From Atriophallophorus winterbourni (Eukaryota; Platyhelminthes; Trematoda; Plagiorchiida; Microphallidae): 64,000 nucleotides of DNA. The position numbers and the translations under genes are program-made. This document shows, in pieces, positions 54,383 to 64,000 of this stretch. The notes below the pieces were generated by a model. The model was not told where the DNA came from and searched no databases. It saw nothing but the letters and a program-made list of their open reading frames with translations. The stretch is taken from the NCBI GenBank assembly GCA_013407085.1, contig JACCGJ010004931.1, forward strand, positions 153,382 to 217,381, written 5' to 3'. Within the stretch, counting starts at the first letter, position 1. Each line of letters starts with the position of its first letter.

Positions 54383-56450
54383 GTGACTCGGCTTATATTG
54401 AGAAAATCTTCGAAAAAGTCAAACGGAACATCGTGCAGGTTGGCAAGTTGCTTTTCGTCGACGTCGCGCAATTTATCGAATGCCGTACCTTGTATATTAT
54501 CATCTAATGTGCGATCTTTCTGGTCTAAATATGATGAAATTTCTCTCCTACTTCGTTCAAATCATTTTATTCATTACGGAGATGCTATGTTCCAAGAAAA
54601 TTGGCTGCATTCTGAAATCGACACTGATTTGATTAACATTGATGGTTTCCAGTGTTTTCGTTTATGTCGGACCTGTCCTATTGCAAATCGTGGTGGTGGA
54701 GTTTTAACTTTCGCTTGCAAAGAGTGGTGTGCCTTTAGCAAAATTATTTTCACCTTTGATAAACCAGAAGTTTCCTGTCTTGCTGTTGAATGCAAACCAC
54801 GGCATTGATCTAACTTTCATTCATTTAATCTTTTAAATGTGTATATCGTACCCAACTGTCCTTTTAACAATTTCGTGCATTTTGTGATGAAATTCTCAAT
54901 TAACTTGCTCCCTACCGAAACTATTTGATTTTACTTGCTGGTGACCTCAATCACGCTAATCTTTCTATTTTTTCTCTTTTGTCGCTTTCGAACATTTTTC
55001 ATTTTCCAACGCGTTCTGAAGCTTGTCTGGATTACGCTTTCACTAATGCGTCACAAATTTTCCATGCTGGTTAATCTGCGCCGATTAAACATTTTGATCA
55101 CTGTGTGATATCAATACTCCCTAAAATCTACGGAACTATGGAACATAGATACATGACTCGCAGAGTCGGGCGAAAAGTGACCAGTAGAACCTGTGAACTC
55201 GACAATATTTCAGGTCAGAGGACCATGCTAAGCGACACTGACTTCCGCATTTTTAATGAACCGGACGTTTTCCTTGAATGTGACGTTTTAACATCCTATC
55301 CCAACTTTTGCTTTGATATATGCTGTCCACAGGAAACCATTTTTTGTTCGACCTGATTGTTTTTTCCCAATGAATTGAAGCGCCTCCGAAGACCGAAGGA
55401 AAAGGCTTTCTTGATTACACCAACGCTCTTAACAGTGTTATCAGAAGTTCTTTGCTGGAAAAACTTCATGATTGTTGTGTACCCCTGAACCTAGTTCACT
55501 GGATAGCGTCCTATTTTAAGCACCGCGTGAAGTATACTGCCATGAATGGTAAAGTGCCCAATTCTGTAACGATTACACGCGGTGTTCTACAAGGCGCAAT
55601 ATTTCCCCCTTCTTATTTTCTATCCACATTTTTGATCTTCCTTGCTTTCATTCCACTCTTATTCTAAAATATGCTGATGACATTGCTGTTGTTTTTGACC
55701 ACCATAGACGTGCTGAGTCTTCTACATCTGAATTTATTATCAATAACATTGGCCAGTGGTCATCCTCGCTCGGCTTATCGTTGAACCCTCAAAAATGCAA
55801 AATGGTAATATTTTCAAACTTGGCTGATCAGCGTCGTGAAACTCTGCTTCAAAGACTTCCCACGATTTCCTTCAATGGCTCGAACTTTAGCAGAAGCGCA
55901 TGTTGCGAGTATCTTGGCGTCATTTTATCACAGAGTCTCAAATGGACCGATCATGTGACTGCACAGTACTTGGAGGTTAGAAGGTTATCATTTTACGCCT
56001 TACGTCTGCGTTCTTTAGCTGTTTCTTCTGATGTAGGTATATGTTTTGTTTTTTCTCGCATTATTCCCATTTTGATCTACGCTTCCCCTATAATTTCCCT
56101 AGTCTTTTTGAAAAGGATTTCCTGATGATCAGAAGAGGAATCAAATTAATTTCAAGATTGAGCTCTTTCTCTACCAAGTTAATTCGTGATATGATCGTCG
56201 AACGCCACTTTCGTGAATGTGACAGATTGGTCAGAGTGATATCGTCTGATAATGCACACCCACTGCATCAGGTCCTTATGGCTTGCAGATCGTTTCCAGC
56301 TACGCGTAGTCAACATATCGTCCCGTATGCAAGAACTGAAAGATTCAAAAATACTTTTATTCCTAACCTGGCTTGATATTTGGTTGATCATACAAAAGTT
56401 ATTCTCGATTTGAGGAAGAAACTGACAATAAAATAACTGAAGTGGGCTCA
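54383..56450 (+). mobile_element. Distinct LINE family with long open segments
   Basis: Endonuclease: AVPCILSSNVRSFWSKYDEI at 54479, FQENWL at 54591, NRGGGVLTFACKEW at 54688, then AGDLNHANLSIF-like and CLDYAFTNASQIF-like boxes near 54940-55060. RT: DYTNALNSVIRSSLLEKLHD near 55414, ITRGVLQGAIFPPSYFLS near 55571, YADDIAVVF near 55674 (intact YADD) and NPQKCKMVIFSNL at 55784. C-terminal: CEYLGVILSQSLKWTDHV at 55906. It has fewer stops than the CR1-like copies and a T-rich coding strand, so it is a different and probably younger lineage, sitting between two LTR-like segments. Confidence 0.85.
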
Positions 56451-56471
56451 TCTTTATTTGACATCTTTTTT

Positions 56472-56590
56472 ATTCGTGTTCCGTAATTGCTTACCTGTAC
56501 CTTAGTGCAGGCTACCGCGATAAACCTTTGATCTTCTGTGCCTTTTCTTTAACATTCTTGGGGACATTATTGGTCAGTTTACTGAAGTAT
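56472..56590 (+). repeat. LTR-like segment, third copy
   Basis: 'attcgtgttccgtaattgct' through 'acattcttggggacattatt' matches 52836-52968. It ends GGTCAGTTTACTGAAGTATC, paralleling GGTCAGTCTACTGCAAATTG. It probably closes the second gypsy-like unit. Confidence 0.65.
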
Positions 56591-56627
56591 CAGCCCATAG
56601 AGTTAGATTCCACGCAATCTTTGTTGA

Positions 56628-56640
56628 GTATTATATATAT

Positions 56641-56675
<35 letters not shown>

Positions 56676-56706
56676 CTATATCTACTAATATATAATATAT
56701 ATATAT
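56628..56706. repeat. AT microsatellite cluster
   Basis: Alternating TA/AT tracts broken by short CTATATCTACTA pieces. Confidence 0.9.
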
Positions 56707-57431
56707 ACATGGATAGTTCCATCAATAAATTGATATTTTGAATGTTTGGAAGAAAATAACCTAATGATATCGAAAAAATGTGAATCTATTGCCTCTCTGA
56801 TTGATTATAATTTCTCAGCAAATATTAATTATCGAACCATCATATTCGTTTGATGTACATTTCTGTATATTTTTTATACACCCTTATTAGTTAGTACAAT
56901 TCATCATACTTACTTATAACTATACGGTGTGAAATTTTCAAATTTCTGTTTGTTTAAATATATCTACTACGGACTGTTGTAATAACATGCTAGTAATTGA
57001 TCGCACATTTTAAAACATTTTACTCAGTTATAATAGAATGGAAAATTTATAAATTCTCTGTCAATACAGATCAGTATTCATCACATACTGAAAATGAAGT
57101 CAAGTAAGAATGTTTGGACATCGTGGTAGTACTTCACTTAAAATACTTTTACAATAAATATTTCTTATAGCGCTATATTAACCAACAGGTGAAAACTTGA
57201 GCACGAAATTGAGTTAGTACGTTATCCAGGGTGACCTTGTAAGCAACAAATCCAAGCATTTTAACCCCTGGTAAAAGTTGAATGCTATGATACTCACAAA
57301 ATCGAAGAATTAGTCTGAAATGTGATCAAGTCTAGAAAAAACGCTTCTGCTCGATAATATTTGTGTTATTCATGAAATAACGTCCGTTATATTCAGTAAT
57401 ATTAGAAAGATTTGTGGCTCAAAAATTCATA
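56707..57431. other. No gene recognised
   Basis: AT-rich DNA without motif. Confidence 0.4.
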
Positions 57432-57905
57432 TAATTTCAGTTGCACATGACAGTAAGTGGCCAATGAGTCATTCGAGCGTCCAACATTTCTTTCAGTGGT
57501 AAGCTGCAGAGAAGTACTATATTACTTCCAAAACGTTTTTCCTTATTGTGCGTGGATATAATCGACGATCGTGAAGCCAAGATATTATCCTAGATTGTTC
57601 AGTTCAGTTCAGTTTGCACAGGACAGTATGTGGCTAACGAGCCAATCGAGCGTCCAGAATTTTTTTCGGTGAAAAGCTGCAGAGAAACAACCACCACTGC
57701 AAAAGCGTTTTTTTCTTATTGTGAATTGGATATACACGACGATCGCGCCGCCAAGGGATTAGTTCATTTCAGTTGGCACATGACTGTAAATGGCTGATAA
57801 TCCAATCGAGCGTCCAGAATTTCTGTCTGTGAAAAGCTTCGGAGGAGCGCCCACCACTGCCGAAGTTATTTTATTTTTCTCTGGTATCCTCGTCGTACGC
57901 GAAGG
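57432..57905. repeat. Three degenerate tandem units of about 150-165 bp
   Basis: Each unit has 'ttcag..t..gcac', 'cgagcgtccaacatttct' or 'cgagcgtccagaatttt', a 'gctgcagag' or 'gcttcggag' block and 'cgacgatcg'-like sequence. Units begin near 57432, 57601 and 57759. No open frame spans them. Confidence 0.75.
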
Positions 57906-58084
57906 TACGTCCGGTGTTTTCCAAGCCGTCCTTTGGTCTCAGAATTTGTAGCTGTGACTTTATTTAGGAAACACCCGGTTATGAATGATGCTGGAAAATG
58001 CAAATAAACTTCTCTTCACCGATATGGTGAGAGGTCATCTAAGGAAAAGTTGTGTCTTTAAAAAACAGAACTCTAGCATTTATT
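57906..58084. other. Short spacer
   Basis: Nothing recognised. Confidence 0.3.
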
Positions 58085-59550
58085 TTATTTACCAGATAAA
58101 GCTGAATTAGTTAACTACCTAATCTTGCATAGCAATAAGTAGGAGTAATCAGGAAATGGCTTTGCCTAGATGCGGTCCGAAGCATTAATGAATTCGCGAC
58201 AGAATTGTAGGATATAAGTTCTTTTGGAAGCCGGTTCCAGAAATATACCACCCTGAGGCTAAAAACGTTTTTCCGGGCGTCTAATCTACATCGCTCCTTA
58301 GCAATTTTGAGTGAATGTCCGCGGGTGCCCGGCTCGGGACTTAAGGTAAAAATATCGTTCATGATAACGCCACTTAACCCTTCAAGATCTTCAAGGTTTC
58401 CATAAAGATACCTCTCAAACGATAAAGCACGTAAGTGAGAATAGATCTAGGGACTTCAGGCGTGCAGCATAAGGTCTTCCCCGATGGCAATAACTCATGC
58501 GTGTTACGTGACCGATTACGCTTTCATGTCGAGCGATGTTCTTCTTGTAGTAAGAGCGATCGTTCTAAAGATAGTACTGGTAATTCGGCCGAACTAATGC
58601 CTTGTAAAGTGGCAGGAATAGAGAAGGTTTTCTGTTGGATAGCACGGATCTCACTCGAAAAAGCATTTTGCGAGCACGTTGAGCTGGAGCGTCACATTGG
58701 TCCTCCCATTTGAAGTCAGTCTTAACTAGTTCTCCTAAATCCTTAACACGCTGCGTGTCCCAGACTTTTTCCGAACACCTGGACGGAAATCTCATCAACC
58801 AGTGCTGACAAGGGTTGGCTCTTAATAAGTTTCAGTAAGATGTCCCACTTGTATGACCATTTTATGGTCCGTTAAAAGTCTTGCATAAAGGTATCTTCAT
58901 TTCTTTATCCGATAAACTTCACATCATCCACCAAAAAGGAGGAATGGGCACTTCAATGCAGACGACAATTTATCAATTGAAATCAGGATTAGAAGAGGAA
59001 CGAAGACCGACCCTCAGAGTAACAAACTGATAACTTCTGTTTGGGTCGACAGCGTATATCTTATCCGAAGTCTGAATGTCCCACCTGTAAAAAAGGCCTC
59101 TATCCAAGCAAGTAGACTACACCGTATGCCTTTTGCCGCTAGCTTCATATGTATACAAGGCCTTGATTTACGGAATCGAAAGCGCTGCTGAAATCTAGTT
59201 AGAAGGCTTCGACAACCTTCAATTCATTCATCCTTTTAGTAGCAGTATTAAGAAATATAAGAATATTAGTCAGGCAGAATCTACCCCTGAAAAATCCATG
59301 TTGAGTTGCACTTCATAGAGAATGCTGTCAAAGATGGTAACAGAATTTGTCGAACATTTATTGCCATCACGCACTTTTGTCTATTGGTTCTATTAAGGCT
59401 TCTTCCTACTCATTAGGAACCACTCCAAGTTTCAAGCATGAACTAAAGAGCTTTCATGAAGTTTCTGTAAGAACTGGGGCGAGATTCTTTAGCATAATTA
59501 AGTGGATACCATCTAATCGCTCAGCTTTGTTAACGCGAACATAGATCAAC
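58085..59550 (-). mobile_element. CR1-like LINE remnant, RT
   Basis: On the minus strand, from high to low: QHG-x-x-x-G-RFCLT-like sequence near 59290, LDFSSAFDSVNQGLVYI near 59190-59140 (RT motif A), DTQRVKDLGELVKTDFKW at 58757, KMLFRVRSVLSNRKPSLFLP near 58660, and the C-terminal NVFSLRVVYFWNRLPKELIS near 58270-58210. The DLG-x-L-V and FWN-x-LP boxes are those of a CR1-group ORF2. Multiple stops. Confidence 0.85.
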
Positions 59551-59579
59551 GCATATTACTTGACTCCAGTGCCATCGTA

Positions 59580-59695
59580 TAATTGTTTTTTATACCTTTT
59601 ATTGAACGCATATTTACTATGATATGGTAATTGTGAAGCTATGTGCTTTTTGTAACCATAAATTCTTGAATCTTGAATCTTGAATCTTGTTACAA
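59580..59695 (+). mobile_element. CR1-like LINE 3' tail only
   Basis: 'aaccataaattcttgaatct' at 59655 matches 'agccataaattctcgaatcc' at 13307. It ends in four tandem CTTGAAT units. It is a 5'-truncated insertion reduced to its 3' end. Confidence 0.75.
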
Positions 59696-60414
59696 AACGT
59701 TTGACCATCTCTTCCTGCTTTTAGAATATAAGCCTTGAGTGTGGACCATTTTAGAACTTTTGTTAGATAGGAATCCTTTCCAGTGGACAAAGGATCTGCT
59801 ATTGTAGTGGCTATACATAGTGGATGGACTAATTTGGCAGTAAATATTTTCACCCACCTATTCTCACTATTTTACTCTTCGTGGTAATAAAAAAGTTGAT
59901 TCGTATTGAAATCTCTGATCCCTGATTAAAAAGAAATGAGACAAACACAAAATTATTCCTTTTAGTTATGTCTGACTAAAGTTTCATGCTTCCTGAACCG
60001 TTTTATCGTAAAATGATGATGGTTTCCTTCTCGATTGAGTATTCGAATCAGTTAACTGAACATTTATTCACTTCAAACTTTCAGTCTTTGTGTATCAGGA
60101 GTCTAAATAAGTACAATAGGCGGATTTGGCATTGATCCAACATTTAGAGTAATAGTGCTTGATGCGCAGTCATCGGGAGAAAGCTAAATAAATAAGGTTA
60201 CGAAGCATCATTTTCAAGGCTGCTGCTCTGTCATTTACAATGATGCTATCGCAAACCAGCTGTAGACCTCAATGTACATGTTTGCAAAATACTTTGGAAT
60301 CGTTAGAATGCCATTGTAATAAAATAAATTTGAAATTGTACTTTTCGCAGCATAAATTGTAATAGAATTTGTTTAGAATATTCAATGAAAGCATTCGAAC
60401 TAGCCATACCGTTG
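59696..60414. other. No gene recognised
   Basis: AT-rich, with short frames only. Confidence 0.4.
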
Positions 60415-61680
60415 ACAAATACAACACAACTGAGCCCAGAAAAAGCAACACTAACAAATTGTGTTATTGTGATATGACAAAATTGTATGTATACGTGTAA
60501 AATGAAGGAGGACTAGACTAATGTTGAAACGTTTGCATATAAGGAGTGGATCTGTTCTTTGTTTACAATTTCAGATTTTCCGTTCTGGTTCCGCATTGCT
60601 CATCGTACTTTGGTCTATTCAATTAGGGTTTCAATCATTACCATTTCATGTCAGCGATCAGCGTTCAGCATGACTCGCTTAACTACAACAGCCAGATAGT
60701 TCAAAACTATTAATGAGGTATAAGCAGCGAGGAGGTGGGTGGATTACTGGGGCCAACCACTAAACATAATAAATAGTAACTTGTTTTCTACACCGTCAAG
60801 AAGCAAGTATTATTAATGAAAATTGAGTGGGCTGACTCCCAAAACTATTACAACTTTCGATATTCTGTAGATACTCTGACTTTTCTTAAATACTTCTGTA
60901 TTTTGAATACCTGTATTATTTTTCCCTGACGGCAATGAATGAATTTTATCTTTATTTCTCCGACGAACTTAAACAATTTCTTCTATTTTTAGATTTAATT
61001 TGCCGGTGAAAATGGTGATTGTTTCACGGCTTCTAGCAAATGAGGTATACTAGGGTTCGTATATTGTGGAGACCTACGTGTTCGCATTAAATTTAGATGG
61101 CCGTGATTGATAGAATATATTTTTCAAATAGCAATAGATATCACGTTCTTAATCAGTTACAAATAATGTAGATGATTTTCATGCATGGATTCTTTGCGTA
61201 TACTACATAATAATTCAACTAGTTTGCTTCTTACAGAACCATTTAGCGGCTCAATTGAGCGCTCCATTTTTAATTGGCAAATTATAAAAATTGAAAGCAA
61301 TTTATACTAAAAAAGAATGCAATAATAATTTAAAGATTTCCGTAGCCAGAATTTAAATAGGTCACAAGGGAATCAAATACAACGCAACTGAGCAAAGAAC
61401 AAGCAGCAACAGCAAGAGGATATATTGTTGTATGGTAAAATCATATGTATATGGGTAAAATTGAGGAGGACAAGACTAATGTTGAAACGTAACATTGAAT
61501 TTCATAGATCGGCACATCAGCTTAATGAGCGATCAGCTTCCAGTACTCATTAGAATTTGAGAAGTACTTTTTCAAATCCCACACTCAGATTCCAAAGTGA
61601 TTAATGACTTATAAGTTGAGACGCGGTAGCCAGAGTTGGGAGATTTCAATGGACCAACAGTGGTGTCAATTAAACTTAAC
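60415..61680. repeat. Pair of direct repeats about 960 bp apart
   Basis: 60416-60532 and 61374-61490 share 'aggactagactaatgttgaaacg'-type ends and the preceding 'tacaacacaactgagc' / 'tacaacgcaactgagc' starts. Weaker similarity continues downstream ('agcgatcag', 'ttaatga.ttataag', 'aggtgggt' region). It looks like an old tandem duplication of about 1 kb. No coding content. Confidence 0.6.
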
Positions 61681-61736
61681 ACTGGCAATTAGCTCATGTT
61701 TTCTCAACGCTCTTATATAAATCAGAATTTTGTAGT

Positions 61737-64000
61737 GTAGATGAACAGCAACCCGAAGATCTTATATCGACTCGGAAATGATATAACCAACACTAAACAT
61801 GAGTTTTTGCTTTGAAAGCTTCGTCTGGATTAACTGAATCCGGTAAGTAGACCGCTAATGATTCGAAGTTCATTCCTTTTGGGAGTCCCAGAAGCTGATG
61901 AAGCAACTGATATAGCAGTGCAGCGCAAACACCATTAGCTACAATAGACATTCCTCAGTGATATACTTGGCTTGTATGATGTAGCTGTGACGGACACGAT
62001 CCGCATCCCAAATCTATGAATAATGAAGGCATCGGTTTTGAGCCCATTAAAATAACGTTTAGGCGTAAAGATATGTTGGACATGGTCAAAACTCGTTGGA
62101 AAAATAGCCGCAGACTAATGCCACCAGAAAGACTAAGACTAAGCGCATCGACACGTCGTATTTGACAGATGAATGCAACATAAAGTCCAATATAAACATC
62201 ACCAAGTCAATCATTAGTTGACGTGTCAGAAACAAAAGCAGATGACACGATAAATCACTGTATTACAACAGTACAACCTCAGAACGATCAAGCACCCTCG
62301 CGAGCAAATAAAACCTTCAGATGCCGACTCTGGAGAACTCGGCCTACCAGATTTTCTGCACTCCGCTAGCCTCATTTCGCACAGCAAATCCTTGTCGGTA
62401 AAAACTACTATAAAATGCCTCTACACCCACGCACAATGTCTGGGAGAAAATCGGTGTAGTGCATGCAGTTTTTCTGAAATATTCACCAGACATTGTTGCC
62501 CTAATGGAAACGTGGCTACGGGCTCACCAAACAAATAGTGAACTAGAATTACCCGAATGTCACTTATTCGCCATGACCGTGAAACGAGAGAAGGAAGAGT
62601 AACTTGTATTTTAGCCCAAACTCTCTGTGCCGTGAGATTACGGATCCAGATATCAAGTTACCGGATAGACCCTGGTGCTTAGTCCTATTAGCTAACAACA
62701 AAGACTGTGTTTTGGGAGTAGTATATCGCCACCATCCGCATCGGAAACTGCTAACCGGAAACCAGCAACATACATTATTTTTGGTATGGCTAATATCTAA
62801 TCTCAAGAATGTAATTGAAGTGAGTTCCGAATTTGTCCTCAGTATCCCGAGAAAAAACCTCAAATTTAAAATAAGAAGCCAAACTCGTAAGTGCTTAAAG
62901 GTACGAAACATCGCTTGGCGACACCATCGGCCTGGGAATAATTCCGTTTATAGCAAAAAATAAAACAAATTTTTTATACAAGGCAAGTTGTACTTCCAAA
63001 ACAGATATCACGCATGATGGAGCTCAACCCAAAAATACTTTATCGTTTGGATAACGATCAAGCTAAGGTAAAACCCGGAGTTGAGTTCGTCAACACGTCA
63101 GCTGGGCCAAAAACAACTGCATCAAAAACTGCTGAAGCTTTAGTCACGTTTTATTCATTAGTATTCAGCCAGAGAGAACATACAATTAAGATCTCATATC
63201 TAACCATTTTAACCGCGGTTGCTATTAGTGAAATAAATGTCACGTGGAAACGCATCCTTCAAGCATTATATAATTTCCAAACCAGGTCTCCTGGGGCCGA
63301 CGAAATAACCCCGATAATATTGAAGCAATGTGCGAATTCGCTATACAAATCACTTACATAACTTTTTAAACAAACACTGGTAAATGGAGCGATTCCGACA
63401 GATTGGAAACGCGTAATAATTTCTACTATTTATAAAAGTGGAAATCGCTCCGATGTTTCCAATACACGGACCGTTACTTTGTTACCTGGGATTTCCAAAT
63501 TACTTGAGCGCCTCATTTTTGACGATCTGATGAAACATTTCGAAAATAATCAATTGCTTTCGCAGAAACAGCATGGATTTAGACGGAATTATTCCAGTGT
63601 ATCTAATTTACGGATAAAGCTGGATGATTGGACAAAAGCGGTAGATAAAGTGCAAGCAATACACACATGCTACCTTGAAATATCTAATGAATTTGATTGT
63701 GTTCATCATAGCTTACAACAGCAGAGGCTTGAAAGGCTTGGTATCACTGGAAAGTTGTTGAATTGGCTAAATGACTACCCAACAAATTGCACTACGCAGG
63801 TACGTGTTGACGGTGCATTATCAAAACCAATTGTGGAAATTCCCCAAGGTTCAGTTCTTGGTACGATCCTTTTTCTGGTTTATGTCAATGAATTACCGGT
63901 AATTGTTCTATGTAACATTTAGTTATTTGCGGACGACATGAAGATATGGCGTTGCATTCGCAGCCCAGAAGACTGTCTGCTACCACATAAAGATCTCGAT
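61737..64000 (+). mobile_element. CR1-like LINE copy 2 (runs off the window)
   Basis: Collinear with copy 1 (16963-20815) from its first bases. Recognisable parts: ORF1-like VPEADEATDIAVQRK-like block near 61890; endonuclease start and DIVALMETWL near 62490; SRSPGADEITPIILKQC-like box near 63290; TVTLLPGISKLLERLIFDDL at 63470; NQLLSQKQHGFRRNYSSVSN at 63549; motif A EISNEFDCVHHSLQQQRLE near 63680; PQGSVLGTILFLVYVNELP at 63844; and FADDMKIWR just past a frameshift near 63928. It lacks the same endonuclease half as copy 1 and has no transposon insert. It is better preserved than copy 1 (a 147-codon RT frame). Confidence 0.9.

Noticed and set aside
1..64000. CRISPR arrays, bacterial operons, ribosome binding sites or an integrated phage
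   Set aside because: No short regularly spaced repeats with unique spacers, no polycistronic gene order, and the genes are spliced; the DNA is eukaryotic.

Overview
This looks like nuclear DNA of a repeat-rich invertebrate. Spliced genes, introns of hundreds to thousands of bases, AT-rich composition, decayed CR1-like and RTE-like LINEs, a gypsy-like LTR element and a pair of DM9-domain genes fit a flatworm, most likely a digenean fluke of the Fasciola type. That placement is an inference; the sequence holds no rRNA, tRNA or mitochondrial marker that would settle it.

Three host genes can be supported. Two are a head-to-tail pair on the + strand, each with three coding exons and encoding a two-repeat DM9 (DUF3421) protein: DM9-A (7753-8852, 155 aa) and DM9-B (13531-14681, 162 aa). 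Their first two coding exons have identical lengths (254 and 127 bases) and identical splice phases, so they are tandem duplicates. The third gene lies on the - strand and spans about 25 kb (48988 down to about 23504). It encodes a multipass nose-resistant-to-fluoxetine (NRF-6)-like acyltransferase-3 protein. I placed 14 of its coding exons; splice phases agree at every junction from exon 1 to exon 13. At least one exon, carrying the usual GYGG/PLSRLTY segment, must lie between 23777 and 27286 and was not found.

Almost everything else recognisable is mobile DNA. CR1/Jockey-group LINE remnants lie at 1-170, 1403-3325, 9862-10500, 12640-13335, 15345-16900, 16963-20815, 32085-32440, 39590-40040 (tail 41060-41175), 58085-59550, 59580-59695 and 61737-64000. 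A distinct LINE occupies 54383-56450. RTE-like fragments lie at 4630-5250, 24365-24930, 28560-30095, 35420-35600, 35943-36270, 36830-37110, 38690-38920, 40075-41060, 42300-42440 and 43140-43640, mostly inside introns of the acyltransferase gene. A gypsy-like element (49300-52975) is followed by a second, broken internal region and a third LTR-like segment. A non-autonomous TA-target DNA transposon (18936-19758) has landed inside one LINE, and the undisturbed sister LINE shows the empty site.

Smaller structures that stand out are a 116-bp minisatellite (53522-54095), a 231-bp tandem repeat with a hammerhead-ribozyme-like core (21560-21985), a dispersed double-hairpin repeat with a compensatory base-pair change (1087, 26415, 44931), a triplicated block of about 150 bp (57432-57905) and several AT microsatellites. 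The window is therefore two small cytosolic-type protein genes and one large membrane-enzyme gene set in a graveyard of nested transposons.
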